From Acetobacter tropicalis (GTDB lineage: Bacteria; Pseudomonadota; Alphaproteobacteria; Acetobacterales; Acetobacteraceae): a stretch of 64,000 nucleotides of DNA. This document shows positions 1 to 9,152 of the stretch, piece after piece. The stretch's first letter is position 1. Every line of letters starts with the position of its first letter. The stretch spans positions 17,965 through 81,964 of the forward strand of contig NZ_LHZQ01000213.1 of NCBI RefSeq assembly GCF_001580915.1, in the 5' to 3' direction. Under the pieces are notes generated by a model, which did no database searches, had not been told where the DNA came from, and was given only the letters and a program-made list of their open reading frames with translations. The translations under genes and the position numbers were made by a program.

Positions 1-1735
1 CTTTTAACCCGCGCGCAGAAGGGGGCGGGGGGGTAAGCACGCCTTCACCATCCAGTGTCATGACCGGGGCAAGAAGGCTATCATCCGCGGGGATGCTGAC
101 ACCGTTGGCGTGATCTGTCAGCCGTTGCAGCATGGCCACAAACAGGCCAGAGAGCGGCAGGTTGGACCAGTCCGCCGTGCTGCTGATGTGAAACAGCACG
201 ATTTCTCCTTTGCCCAGAGCCGCGTGGGTGACCAGTGGCGTGCCATCTGTCAAACGGGCCCAGCTATGAGCGGCCAGATCCGCCACAGGGCTGGCCAGAA
301 CCTGCTGCGAGATTGTGACATCTGCCGGAATATCAAGCCCGTGAAATGGGGAGGCGGCGTCAAAAGGCGCGAGTTTCTGCGGGGCACCCCATGTCATGGT
401 GCCACCAAGTTGGCGAGATCCATCCAGCAGAGCGACGGGCAGGAGATCAGTCGTGGGGGCTGTTGATGTCTGCGCGGAGGGTTGCTGTGGAGCGGTATCG
501 TCCTCTCCCTCACCGGCGGGAGCGGGCTGACCTGCCTCGTGGTGTTCGCCTGCCAGCGCAGGGCCTGCAAAACGGACAAGCGTGCCGCCATTTTTTACCC
601 AGTCAGTCACCTTCTGGCGTGTGGCTGGGTCTGCCAGCGTGCCGTCGGGCGCAATAATCACGGAAAGCGGCTGTGTCAGAAGGGCAGCATCGTTGCCTTC
701 ATGCAGGTCTGCCGTAGGAGCAAGTGCTCGGCGCAGATAGAAAAGTGGCCCGATCAGAGGCGTATCAGCAGCGCCTGACGTCATTAACCCTACAGGGCGC
801 AGGCGGTCCCCTTCATCAAAGAGCACTGTTGCCGCCGCACTGGCCTGACCAGCAAGTGCAATCTGATCAATCCGGTTGCGAACGGTATTGGGAAGTTCGA
901 CTGGCACATCCGCACTGGAGGCCCCTGCCGGCAGGGTCACGGGCACAACGGCCAGCGTGCCACCATCCTGTGTATGCACGCGCACGGTGAAGGAACGAGG
1001 GGCTGAGGCATCGGGCAGGGCCAGAATGCGGGCAATAATGGGCCCATTGCGTGCGGAGGCAGGCGCAAGAGCCAAAGGTGGCGCATCCGGGAACCGGACT
1101 TCCTGCACCGGGCCGAGTGCCTTCAAAGCCTTGCTGAAGGCCGCATCTCCTGTAGAGGCGACACCGTTGGCTAGATAGACCACGTTGCCGACATCACCCG
1201 GAGGGTGGGTTTCCAGCATATGGGCCAGTGCTGCCCGATCCGTGCCCCACGGGGCTGGGTGCAGGCTGTTGAGTTCCTGCTGCACGATGGTGGCTGGACG
1301 AGCGTGGGGCGTATCCTGTGCGCCAAGGGAGTCCACTGTGGCGGCGGTACGCAGCAGGAGGACCGGACGGTTTGCATGGGCTGCGTCATCCACAAACCCT
1401 TGGGCGGTGGCAATGCGCTGCGACCATCCTGAAGCGGAAAGCATGTCATCATCCAGCACCAGCAACAGGGGGCCGTGGCCGGAGGTTGGCACATGTTCGC
1501 CTGGCAGCACGGGGTGAGCCAGACCCAGAACCAGAAGGATGACGGCTGCCAGCCGCACCAGAAGAAGCCACAGAGGCGACCGTGCGACATCTGCTTCACG
1601 TGGGCGCAGGCGGCGTAGAATCTGGATAGGCGGGAAGCTCTGTCGGCGGGGCGTGGGGGGAGTTGCCTTCAGCAACCACCACACCAGAGGAAGGGTTAGC
1701 AGGCCTAGTAAGGCAAAAGGCGTAAGAAAAATCAT
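1..1735 (-). CDS. BatA-like aerotolerance-regulator membrane protein, 3' end outside window
   Basis: The frame opens at an ATG that overlaps the stop of the DUF58 gene (ATGA) and stays open to base 2, so 578 codons are visible and the C-terminus is missing. The start has the BatA layout: a hydrophobic helix at residues 5-22, a basic stretch, and a second helix at 54-76. A von Willebrand-like strand follows at about 90-104 with the acidic run LLLVLDDDML. Near the window edge the segment WSNLPLSGLFV is typical of the large alphaproteobacterial proteins that end in a DUF4159 domain, which would lie outside the window. The role is unproven. Proteins encoded with MoxR and DUF58 partners are thought to assist assembly or stress tolerance of envelope complexes. 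The order moxR-DUF58-batA supports the family call strongly. Confidence 0.8.
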   Translation of the reverse strand, partial: MIFLTPFALLGLLTLPLVWWLLKATPPTPRRQSFPPIQILRRLRPREADVARSPLWLLLVRLAAVILLVLGLAHPVLPGEHVPTSGHGPLLLVLDDDMLSASGWSQRIATAQGFVDDAAHANRPVLLLRTAATVDSLGAQDTPHARPATIVQQELNSLHPAPWGTDRAALAHMLETHPPGDVGNVVYLANGVASTGDAAFSKALKALGPVQEVRFPDAPPLALAPASARNGPIIARILALPDASAPRSFTVRVHTQDGGTLAVVPVTLPAGASSADVPVELPNTVRNRIDQIALAGQASAAATVLFDEGDRLRPVGLMTSGAADTPLIGPLFYLRRALAPTADLHEGNDAALLTQPLSVIIAPDGTLADPATRQKVTDWVKNGGTLVRFAGPALAGEHHEAGQPAPAGEGEDDTAPQQPSAQTSTAPTTDLLPVALLDGSRQLGGTMTWGAPQKLAPFDAASPFHGLDIPADVTISQQVLASPVADLAAHSWARLTDGTPLVTHAALGKGEIVLFHISSTADWSNLPLSGLFVAMLQRLTDHANGVSIPADDSLLAPVMTLDGEGVLTPPPPSARGLK

Positions 1736-2817
1736 ATGTGCCGGCCCTCCCGGTGGCTGCCGGGTCTGCCGCTGATCAGCCCATGAAGCGCCAGCAGTGT
1801 GGGAAGTGCCGCATCCTGCGTGCAATGCAGCACGAGGTCATGTCCATACGTTGCTGCCTGCGCTGCCAAAGCGGTATTGCGGGCGGTAACGAGGCTTTCA
1901 TAGTCCTGTCGCAGAGTCTGTACATGGGGCAGGTCAACAGGGGCTTCCTGTTCCAGCCCTTCAAATTCCACACGCCCCTGATACGGAAGGCTGAGTTCGG
2001 CTGGATCTGCAATCTGGATGAGGTGCGCACGGGCGGGCAACCCCGCCATATGGCGCAGACAGGGGACGAGAGCCTCATCCGCGCACAGAAAATCACTGGC
2101 AATCAGAATGTGGGCATGACGAGGCACCAGCGTGACAGGAGGAAGAGCGCCCGCAGGATGTGTGACGGAAGAAGCTTCCATATGCGCCAGCCCAAGGGCC
2201 AGCCGTTCCAGCGGTGTGCCACTGGCAGGCAAGGGAGCCATGCCGGAGGGAGCCAGCAGCCTGACCCGTTCCCCATTGCGCAGCAACAGGGCGGCCATGG
2301 CCAGTTGCAGCAGGACCGCGCGATCCCGCTTTTCGGGCAGGGAGGATGCGGAACGCCACTGCATGGAGGGAGAGAGATCACACCACAGGAGGATGGTCTG
2401 GGCGGATTCCGCTTCCGTTTCGCGCACATAAGCGTGGGTGCTGCGGGCGGATTGTCGCCAGTCTATATGCGTTGCCGGCTCACCCGGTTGCGCCTGACGA
2501 TACTGCCAGAACGTATCTCCCCACCCCGCGCGGCGCTGGCCGTGTTGGCCTGCATAAAGCGTGGCGGCAATGTGGTCTGCCTGAAGCACCAGATCCGGCA
2601 GGCGAGCCGCAAGGGAAGACGCCTGATTGGCGATTCCCGAGGCGTGCCCCTGCAAGGTTGCTCCCGCGGGGGCGTCTGGTTGCAGGCCGGAGGGAGACGT
2701 AAAAGCGGCAGTCGGCCCCGAGTGGTGCCGTTCCGCTGACCGGCCCAGCACCTTGCGCAGGAAAAATGTGGGTGAAAAGGCAGACTGTGCCAAGGCGTCA
2801 GCCCAGCCGGTTAACAA
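1732..2817 (-). CDS. DUF58 domain-containing protein
   Basis: This 361-residue protein has the DUF58 hallmark at about 98-133: GWGDTFWQYR, then THIDWRQSARS, then a YVRE segment. Immediately after comes a von Willebrand-type MIDAS-like strand, CDLSPSM, at about 146-152. The first 65 residues are low-complexity and poorly conserved, so the true start could lie further in. The start used overlaps the end of the moxR gene by 20 bases, and the stop overlaps the start of the next gene as ATGA, so the three genes look translationally coupled. DUF58 proteins are regular partners of MoxR ATPases. By analogy it acts as an adaptor or substrate for the ATPase, but no target is visible here. Confidence 0.85.
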   Translation of the reverse strand: MLTGWADALAQSAFSPTFFLRKVLGRSAERHHSGPTAAFTSPSGLQPDAPAGATLQGHASGIANQASSLAARLPDLVLQADHIAATLYAGQHGQRRAGWGDTFWQYRQAQPGEPATHIDWRQSARSTHAYVRETEAESAQTILLWCDLSPSMQWRSASSLPEKRDRAVLLQLAMAALLLRNGERVRLLAPSGMAPLPASGTPLERLALGLAHMEASSVTHPAGALPPVTLVPRHAHILIASDFLCADEALVPCLRHMAGLPARAHLIQIADPAELSLPYQGRVEFEGLEQEAPVDLPHVQTLRQDYESLVTARNTALAAQAATYGHDLVLHCTQDAALPTLLALHGLISGRPGSHREGRHI

Positions 2818-3811
2818 GCCGGGTGATCACATCATCCAGATGCACGCCTTCTGCCCGTGCGGCAAACGTGAGCGCCATACGGTGCGCCAGAATGGGGCGG
2901 GCAAGGGCAATGACATCATCCAGACTGGGGGAGAGGCGGCCATCCAGCAGGGCGCGAGCACGGGTGGCGAGCATGAGTGCCTGTGCGGCACGGGGGCCGG
3001 GGCCCCAGGCAATCTGGGTGCGCAGGGTTTCATCCTGCGTGGTTTCCGGGCGCGCGGCACGCACCAGCGCCAGAATAGCATCCACAATTTTTTCGCCTAC
3101 AGGCAGGGCGCGCACCAGAGCCTGCGCTGCGATCAGGCTTTCCGCACTCATGATCTGCTGAGGAGGTGTCTGTTCTGCGCCTGTGGTGGCCAGTAGCATG
3201 GCGCGTTCAGAGTCCGCATCGGGGAAAGTGAGCGGAATTTGTAGCATGAAGCGGTCAAGCTGGGCTTCTGGCAGGGGGTAGGTGCCTTCCTGCTCCAGAG
3301 GGTTCTGGGTTGCCAGCACATGGAAGGGTTGGGGCAGCTTGTGCTCAGCGCCGGCCACGGCCACGCGACGTTCCTGCATGGCTTGGAGCAACGCGGACTG
3401 GGTGCGCGGACTGGCACGGTTGATTTCATCAGCCATCAGCAACTGGCAGAAAACCGGACCAGGCACAAAACGGAAGCTGCGGTGGCCGGCGGAGTCTTCA
3501 TCCAGAATTTCGCTGCCTGTGATGTCGGAGGGCATCAGGTCAGGCGTAAACTGCACGCGCCGGGCATCCAGCCCCAGTACCGTGCCAAGAGTAGTGACCA
3601 GAAGGGTCTTGCCTAGGCCAGGTGCACCAACCAGCAAAGCGTGCCCTCCGGCCAATATGGCGGTAAGCGTCTGGCTGATAACCTTGTCTTGCCCGAAAAT
3701 TACACGGGATGTTTCCTGCTGCACGGCCTGCAGGTGAGCGCAAAGGCGGTCAGCCTCTCGCACATCGGGTTGGGTCGGGGCGGGCTGGGGCTGTGTGTCT
3801 GATGCGGTCAT
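2798..3811 (-). CDS. MoxR family AAA+ ATPase
   Basis: At 337 residues this is the usual size for a MoxR/AAA_3 ATPase. Walker A is GAPGLGKT at 62-69 and Walker B is LLMADEINR at 124-132, followed by the ASPRTQSALLQAMQE sensor region typical of the family. The C-terminal AAA lid is present. MoxR ATPases act as chaperones in maturation of metalloenzymes or envelope complexes together with von Willebrand-domain partners, here the DUF58 and BatA-like proteins encoded directly downstream. It is the first gene of the cluster and diverges from the DUF1285 gene across a 98-base gap, which must hold promoters in both directions. The client complex cannot be told from this window. Confidence 0.9.
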   Translation of the reverse strand: MTASDTQPQPAPTQPDVREADRLCAHLQAVQQETSRVIFGQDKVISQTLTAILAGGHALLVGAPGLGKTLLVTTLGTVLGLDARRVQFTPDLMPSDITGSEILDEDSAGHRSFRFVPGPVFCQLLMADEINRASPRTQSALLQAMQERRVAVAGAEHKLPQPFHVLATQNPLEQEGTYPLPEAQLDRFMLQIPLTFPDADSERAMLLATTGAEQTPPQQIMSAESLIAAQALVRALPVGEKIVDAILALVRAARPETTQDETLRTQIAWGPGPRAAQALMLATRARALLDGRLSPSLDDVIALARPILAHRMALTFAARAEGVHLDDVITRLVNRLG

Positions 3812-3909
3812 GGGTCCAGTCTGTGCAGATACAGGGCTTACATCAAGCGGGGTATGATCCCTATATCATTCTCCACGCAGTGAAACAGTCATAACAGGAT
3901 TATCTGTCA

Positions 3910-4512
3910 GTGCATGATGAAGGCCCATTCCCTGAGCGCGGGACCCCCTGCCATATTGCAGGACTGGATCCGGCAAAAGCAGGCGCAGAGCCCAGAAAAC
4001 TGCCGTTTCTGATCCGTCGGGATGGAGTGTGGCTGTACCGGGGCACGCCCATAGAGCGCAAGACCATGGTGTGTCTGTTCGGCTCCATGCTGACCAGGGA
4101 CGAAAATGGCGAATATCTGCTGCGTACCCCTTTTGAATCCGGGTCTATTGAGGTGGAAGACGTGCCTTTTCTGGCGGTAGAGCTGGAATGGAAGGGGTGT
4201 GGCCGCATGCAGCGCCTGTGTTTTCGCACCAATGTGGATGAACCTGTGGTGGCCAGCCGTGAGCACCCGATTCGCGCTGTGTGGGATGTACCACCGGATG
4301 CGTGCGGAGATGGAGGGTGCCCGCCTTATCTCCTTGTGCGAGCCGGGGATGGGCGCTTTCCGGTAGAAGCGCGGCTAACCCGCTCCGTGTGGTATGAACT
4401 GGCCGCTTTGGCGGAACCAGGCACGTGCAATGGCGTGCCCTGCATGGGTGTATGGAGTTGCGACTGCTTTTTCCCGCTGGCCCGCTTATGTGCAGAGAGC
4501 AAAACGGCGTGA
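3910..4512 (+). CDS. DUF1285 domain-containing protein
   Basis: The 200-residue product matches DUF1285 throughout. Recognisable segments are LPFLIRRDGVWLYRGTPIER near residues 31-50, then a CLFGSML and GEYLLRTPFE block, and a FEVEDVPF-like strand (here IEVEDVPFLAVE). The family is common in alphaproteobacteria, where it often sits near moxR and cca as here. Its biochemical function is unknown to me. No signal peptide or membrane helix is present, so it is probably cytoplasmic. Its stop overlaps the proposed GTG start of cca as GTGA, suggesting coupled translation. A TTACAT/TATATC pair with an 18-base spacer around 3839-3868 is a weak candidate promoter. Confidence 0.8.
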   Translation: MHDEGPFPERGTPCHIAGLDPAKAGAEPRKLPFLIRRDGVWLYRGTPIERKTMVCLFGSMLTRDENGEYLLRTPFESGSIEVEDVPFLAVELEWKGCGRMQRLCFRTNVDEPVVASREHPIRAVWDVPPDACGDGGCPPYLLVRAGDGRFPVEARLTRSVWYELAALAEPGTCNGVPCMGVWSCDCFFPLARLCAESKTA

Positions 4513-5756
4513 GGGCTGCTGCCCCGAAAACTCTGGACGCAGGCAGTGAAGGACTGACACCCGCCCAGCGTCAGGCACTGGTGCAGATATGGGCCGTATT
4601 GCCACAGGCCCGTTTGGTGGGTGGTGTGGTGCGGGACCTGTTGATCGGTCGGCCCGTGGCGGATGTGGACATAGCAACCCCGGAAACACCGGAGCAGGTA
4701 CAGGAGACATTAACGGCAGCAGGCATCAAGACGGTGCCTACCGGCCTGGCACACGGGACAGTCACGGCCGTAATCGCTTCTGCGCCTTATGAAATCACCA
4801 CCCTGCGGCGGGATCTGGAAACGGATGGCCGTCACGCTGTAGTGTCTTGGACCACGGACTGGCGGGAGGATGCTGCCCGGCGTGATTTTACCATCAACGC
4901 CATGTCACGCAGTCGGGATGGCGCTCTGTATGATTATTTTGGCGGCCAGGCTGATCTTGCGCGCGGGCTTGTGCGGTTTGTGGGAGATGCGGGTACCCGC
5001 ATAGAGGAAGATGCCCTCCGGATTCTGCGCTTTTTTCGCTTTCAGGGCCGTTATGGCGTAGGGCAGCCCGATGCAGATGCCATGCAGGCCATTATGCAGC
5101 GGGTGGAACTGATAACCCGGCTTTCTGTGGAGCGGGTATGGTCTGAATTGCAACGGATTCTGACTGGCCCCAATGCAGATGGACTGGTGACGATGATGGC
5201 ACAGGCCGGAGTGCTGTCCGTAATCCTACCGGAAGGTTTTACGCTTGGCCGGTTTACGGGCCTTGTGCAGGTGGGCGCACCGGCTGATGCGGTGTTGCGT
5301 TTGGCTGCTTTGCTGGAGAAGGGCAGAGAGGGGGCGGCGCAACGCCTCAAACTCTCGCGCGCTGATACGGCGTTTCTGCTGGCTGTGTCCCACGGGCCCG
5401 TGCCGGAGGCAGATGCGTCAGATGCAACCCTTCGGCGCTTTCTGGCCGATGAACCGGCACGCCATCTGGTTGGCCGGACATGGTTGCGGCAGGCCACTCT
5501 TCTGGCTGAGGCGCAGGCCAATACGGAAGCAACATCTTTGCCAGACGCGCAGGCTTTTGCCGCGTTGCGGAAGCGTCTTGAGGCCATGCCGCGCCCTGTT
5601 TTTCCGGTAGCCGGACGAGATATTCTGGCCGCAGGCCATGCGCCCGGCCCTGCGGTGGGGCAGGTGCTTGCACATTTGCGAAACTGGTGGATGGCAGAGG
5701 GGTGCACGCCATCCCGCGAGGCCTGTCTGGCGCAGTTGCAGCATGGTTTTCGGTAA
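4509..5756 (+). CDS. cca: CCA tRNA nucleotidyltransferase
   Basis: Adds or repairs the 3' CCA end of tRNA. Class II nucleotidyltransferase features are clear: GGVVRD at about 38-43, the metal-binding pair in DVDIAT at 52-57, the RRDFTINAM block near 130, and the EEDALRILRFFRF segment that opens the RNA-binding domain. The C-terminal portion is divergent, as in other alphaproteobacterial enzymes. The frame is open from 4425, but most of that overlaps DUF1285. I prefer the GTG at 4509, which overlaps the upstream stop as GTGA and has GAGAG nine bases upstream; ATG at 4488 is the alternative. Length is then 415 residues, normal for the family. Confidence 0.9.
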   Translation: MRAAAPKTLDAGSEGLTPAQRQALVQIWAVLPQARLVGGVVRDLLIGRPVADVDIATPETPEQVQETLTAAGIKTVPTGLAHGTVTAVIASAPYEITTLRRDLETDGRHAVVSWTTDWREDAARRDFTINAMSRSRDGALYDYFGGQADLARGLVRFVGDAGTRIEEDALRILRFFRFQGRYGVGQPDADAMQAIMQRVELITRLSVERVWSELQRILTGPNADGLVTMMAQAGVLSVILPEGFTLGRFTGLVQVGAPADAVLRLAALLEKGREGAAQRLKLSRADTAFLLAVSHGPVPEADASDATLRRFLADEPARHLVGRTWLRQATLLAEAQANTEATSLPDAQAFAALRKRLEAMPRPVFPVAGRDILAAGHAPGPAVGQVLAHLRNWWMAEGCTPSREACLAQLQHGFR

Positions 5757-5822
5757 CAATCGGGAAGGAAAAGATCGCCCCTCTCTTTTACGTGGCGGCA
5801 GGAGGCTGGTAGAGGGACGAGC

Positions 5823-7697
5823 ATGACGTCATCTCATCCGGTTCCAGTCCAGCCTGTTCAGGCTTCCATTACCGCAGATCCTCCCACGTCCACGGTTCCT
5901 GTTGCCATGCAAGGGGAGGCGCAGAAAGCGGGTGGCAAGACGCCACGCGGCGGCGGACTGGTGCCAGATGATACACGCGTGTTGCTGAAACGCCTGTGGC
6001 GGGAGCAGGTGCGCAAACATCCGGGCCGGATTGTTGCGGTTATTGGGCTGACGGTGCTGACAGCGGCGTTGACGGCCCTTTACCCGCTGGTGATCCAGCG
6101 TGCTCTGGACATGTTCTCGGCCCATGATTCGCGCATTCTGTATCAGGTGCCATTGCTTGTGGTGATGATTACGGTCTCCAAGGCGTTGGCTCAGTATGCG
6201 CAGACACTGGCCGCGCAGGGGCTGGTTCTAGTCGTGATTCGCGGCTTGCAGGGCGAGATGTTTGACCATCTGGTGCAAACGGACATCACCCGGATAGAGC
6301 GAGAGCCCCCAGCCAAACTCGCAGCTCGCTTCACGACGGATGCTGTCTCTATTCGGGAAGCCATGATCCGCGCCGTGAACTCGCTGGGGGATGTGGTGAC
6401 CGTGGTGGGGCTGATTGCCTCCATGTTCTATATGGATTGGGAACTCAGCCTGATTGCTGGCCTGCTGTATCCCATTGCTGCGGTTCCTATCCAGAAACTG
6501 GGCAAGCGGGTGCGCCGTGCTTCAGGCGGTATGCAGGAGAGAATCGGCGAGACCGCCGCTTTCCTGACAGAAAGCTTTGCGCAGGCGCGCACCGTGCGGG
6601 TGTATCGGATGGAGCAGCGCGAAAAAGCACGTGCCGCTTTGTCCTTTGATCATCTGTATCAGGCCATGCTGCGCATTACCCGTGGCCGGGCGCGTGTTGA
6701 TCCGTTGCTGGAGGCTCTCGGCGGATCTGCAGTGGCGGCGGTGTTGGGGTTTGCCGGCTGGCGTGCCGCTATGGGGGGCGCAACGCTGGGTGATTTTTCA
6801 GGCTTTGTGGCGGCTCTTTTGCTGGCAGCCCGGCCATTGCGGGCGTTGGGCGCGCTGAATGCGGCCTTGCAGGAAGGTCTGGCAGGGCTTGTGCGCGTCT
6901 TTGACGTTATTGATGAAAAACCCGCTGTGACGGAACAGCCCAATGCCGTTCCTCTCCCGCCCGGCCGTGGAGAGCTGGTATTTGAAAATGTGGGTTTTGT
7001 GTACCCAGATGGCCGCGTTGGGTTGGACGGGCTGAGCTTCAAGGTAAAGCCCGGGCAGACGGTTGCGCTGGTAGGGCTTTCCGGGGCGGGTAAATCCACA
7101 GCACTTTCTCTTATCCCTCGGCTGCATGATGTCACATCAGGCCGTATTCTGCTGGATGGTGAAGATTTGCGGGCCTTGACGCTGGAGAGCCTGCGGGATG
7201 CCATAGCGTATGTTAGTCAGGACCCTCTGCTGTTTGATTTCTCCGTGCGGGACAACATTCAGATTGGAAAACCCGGAGCGCGGGAAGAAGCTGTGGAAGA
7301 AGCAGCCCGTGCAGCAGCAGCAGAACCCTTTATTCTCGCATTGCCCAACGGTTACAGCACCAGTGTAGGGCCAGGCGGGCAGCGGCTTTCCGGTGGGCAG
7401 AGGCAGCGTGTGGCATTGGCGCGCGCCTTGCTGCGTGATCCCCGCCTGCTGCTGCTGGATGAAGCCACAAGTGCTCTGGACAGTGAGAATGAAGCTGCGG
7501 TGCAGGATGCGCTGGCCCGGATGCGGCAGGCCCGCACAACCATTATTGTGGCGCATCGCCTCTCTACCGTGCGGTCTGCTGATCTTGTGATCGTCATGAA
7601 GGAAGGGCGGGCCGTGGAGTGCGGCACGCATGATGAGCTGATTGAGCAGGATGGGTTGTATGCGCGGCTGGTGCGGACCCAGGGGCTTGAGCGCTGA
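5823..7697 (+). CDS. ABC exporter, fused permease and ATPase (MsbA-like)
   Basis: The 624-residue half-transporter has a roughly 50-residue low-complexity N-terminus and then six predicted membrane helices (first near VIGLTVLTAALTALYPLV). The ATPase domain has Walker A GLSGAGKS at about 418-425, the signature LSGGQRQR near 522 and Walker B LLLLDEATSALD near 542, followed by the AHRLSTV switch histidine. It belongs to the MsbA/lipid and multidrug exporter group and would work as a homodimer in the inner membrane. The substrate is unknown; lipid A core flippase is possible but not shown. AGAGGGA precedes the ATG. It follows cca by 66 bases and no strong terminator lies between them. Confidence 0.88.
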   Translation: MTSSHPVPVQPVQASITADPPTSTVPVAMQGEAQKAGGKTPRGGGLVPDDTRVLLKRLWREQVRKHPGRIVAVIGLTVLTAALTALYPLVIQRALDMFSAHDSRILYQVPLLVVMITVSKALAQYAQTLAAQGLVLVVIRGLQGEMFDHLVQTDITRIEREPPAKLAARFTTDAVSIREAMIRAVNSLGDVVTVVGLIASMFYMDWELSLIAGLLYPIAAVPIQKLGKRVRRASGGMQERIGETAAFLTESFAQARTVRVYRMEQREKARAALSFDHLYQAMLRITRGRARVDPLLEALGGSAVAAVLGFAGWRAAMGGATLGDFSGFVAALLLAARPLRALGALNAALQEGLAGLVRVFDVIDEKPAVTEQPNAVPLPPGRGELVFENVGFVYPDGRVGLDGLSFKVKPGQTVALVGLSGAGKSTALSLIPRLHDVTSGRILLDGEDLRALTLESLRDAIAYVSQDPLLFDFSVRDNIQIGKPGAREEAVEEAARAAAAEPFILALPNGYSTSVGPGGQRLSGGQRQRVALARALLRDPRLLLLDEATSALDSENEAAVQDALARMRQARTTIIVAHRLSTVRSADLVIVMKEGRAVECGTHDELIEQDGLYARLVRTQGLER

Positions 7698-7893
7698 GGC
7701 CGCGTCATCAGCCTTCTGGAAAGTATAAAAGCAGTTTTAAAGAGGCTTTGAGAGCTGGCGGCTAGGCGGTGGCCAGCCTTACCGGGCGGCCTTAAGTCTC
7801 TTTTTCTTTTCCACCGTGGTCCTCGGTTTTTTGCTCAAACGTATGCCCACGGCATGAAGTCCGCTTGATGCTGTCTCATGATCGTGTCACATA

Positions 7894-7914
7894 CTGACCG
7901 AACCGATCGGTCAG
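7894..7914. promoter_or_regulatory. TetR-like operator palindrome upstream of emrA
   Basis: Perfect seven-base arms CTGACCG and CGGTCAG flank a seven-base centre; the core ACCGATCGGT is itself palindromic. The geometry is like operators of TetR-family repressors. It lies 62 bases before the emrA start, overlapping a plausible promoter region (TTGATG at 7865-7870). No regulator gene is adjacent in the window, so the binding protein is unknown. Confidence 0.5.
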
Positions 7915-7976
7915 CCGATACCCCTGCGGGTGAAGTGGCTGCTGAATGAGTATGCGTTTGATGGACAGGGAACAGG

Positions 7977-9152
7977 ATGGCCGACGACCATAACGAACAG
8001 GCTGAAGCCGCATCTGAAACCGGCGCCAAGCCATCCGAAAAAAAGAAAAGCGCGCGCGGCAAGATTATTCTGACAATCGTAATCGTGGTGTTGGCGATTG
8101 CCGCTGGTGTTTACTGGTTTCTGACCCGCAATGAGGTGGAAACGGATGATGCCTTTACCGCAGGCCGCTCCATTTCCGTGGCGCCCCATGTAGCCGGCTA
8201 CGTGACCGAACTGCTGGTGAACGATAACCAGTTTGTTCGCAAAGGGCAGTTGCTGGCCCGTATTGACCCGCGTGACTGGAAAGCCGCACGGGACAAGGCT
8301 GCCGCCTCCCTCATCCGGGCGCAGGCTGCCAGGCAAGGTGCGGACATGCTGCATCAGGTAGCGGCTCTGGAGTTCCCCGGTAGGCTGACCCAGGCACAGG
8401 GGAACCTTGCAGCGGCCAAGGCGCAAGTGTTCAAGGCGGAAGCCGATTACAAGCGGCAGCGCTCCGTAGAACGGGCAGCTACGTCCCAGCAGGATATTGA
8501 TTACGCCCGCGCGGCGCTGGATGCGGCCAAGGCGCAGGTTATGGAAGCGCAGGGTGCGGTGCAGACCGCCATGCCGGTTCTGCCAAACATTGAAAACACC
8601 AAAATTCAGGTCAGCCAGCAGGAAGGGCAGGTGCGCTACGCTCAGGCCGAACTGGACAGCGCTGACCTGAACCTTGAATGGACGGAAATTCGCGCGCCGC
8701 ATGATGGCTGGATCTCCCAGCGTAATGTGGAGCAGGGAAATTACGTTTCAGCCGGTCAGCACATTTTCTCCATTGTGGAGCCGGAAGTGTGGGTGGTGGC
8801 CAACTACAAGGAAACGCAGATCACCCGCATGCGCCCTGGCCAGAAGGTGGATATCAAGGTGGACGCCTATTCCTCCATCAAGCTGCATGGTCATATTGAT
8901 TCTTTGCAAAAGGGAACCGGTGCCACGTTCAGCGCCTTTCCGCCTGAAAACGCGACGGGTAACTACGTGAAAATTGTGCAGCGCGTGCCGGTGAAGATCG
9001 TGATTGATGAAGGGCTGGACCCCAACCATCAGCTTGCTCTGGGGCTTTCCGTTGTGCCTGTTGTGCATGTGGATACTCCCGGACAGCCGGACGGTGTGCC
9101 GCAGAACAACACAGACGCACGCACACCAGAGCATGAGCCCGCCGCGCAATGA
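7977..9152 (+). CDS. emrA: HlyD/EmrA-type membrane fusion protein
   Basis: The 391-residue periplasmic adaptor is anchored by one N-terminal helix at about 29-49. It then shows the biotinyl-lipoyl half motifs: APHVAGYVTELLVNDNQFV near 62-80 and the IRAPHDGWISQRNVEQGNYV block near 239-258. An alanine/glutamine-rich alpha-hairpin lies between them. It couples the inner-membrane pump to an outer-membrane channel for efflux of hydrophobic compounds. The stop overlaps the ATG of emrB (ATGA). AGGG upstream of ATG 7977 supports the start. The TetR-like palindrome at 7894-7914 suggests repression relieved by a ligand. The substrate is unknown. Confidence 0.9.
   Translation: MADDHNEQAEAASETGAKPSEKKKSARGKIILTIVIVVLAIAAGVYWFLTRNEVETDDAFTAGRSISVAPHVAGYVTELLVNDNQFVRKGQLLARIDPRDWKAARDKAAASLIRAQAARQGADMLHQVAALEFPGRLTQAQGNLAAAKAQVFKAEADYKRQRSVERAATSQQDIDYARAALDAAKAQVMEAQGAVQTAMPVLPNIENTKIQVSQQEGQVRYAQAELDSADLNLEWTEIRAPHDGWISQRNVEQGNYVSAGQHIFSIVEPEVWVVANYKETQITRMRPGQKVDIKVDAYSSIKLHGHIDSLQKGTGATFSAFPPENATGNYVKIVQRVPVKIVIDEGLDPNHQLALGLSVVPVVHVDTPGQPDGVPQNNTDARTPEHEPAAQ

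Noticed and set aside
1738..2739. A 333-codon plus-strand frame opposite the DUF58 gene
   Set aside because: It mirrors a conserved protein and shows no domain or start signal.
7740..7830. Hairpins after the first ABC exporter as a terminator
   Set aside because: The stems are short or mismatched and the T-rich stretch is not adjacent to a good stem.
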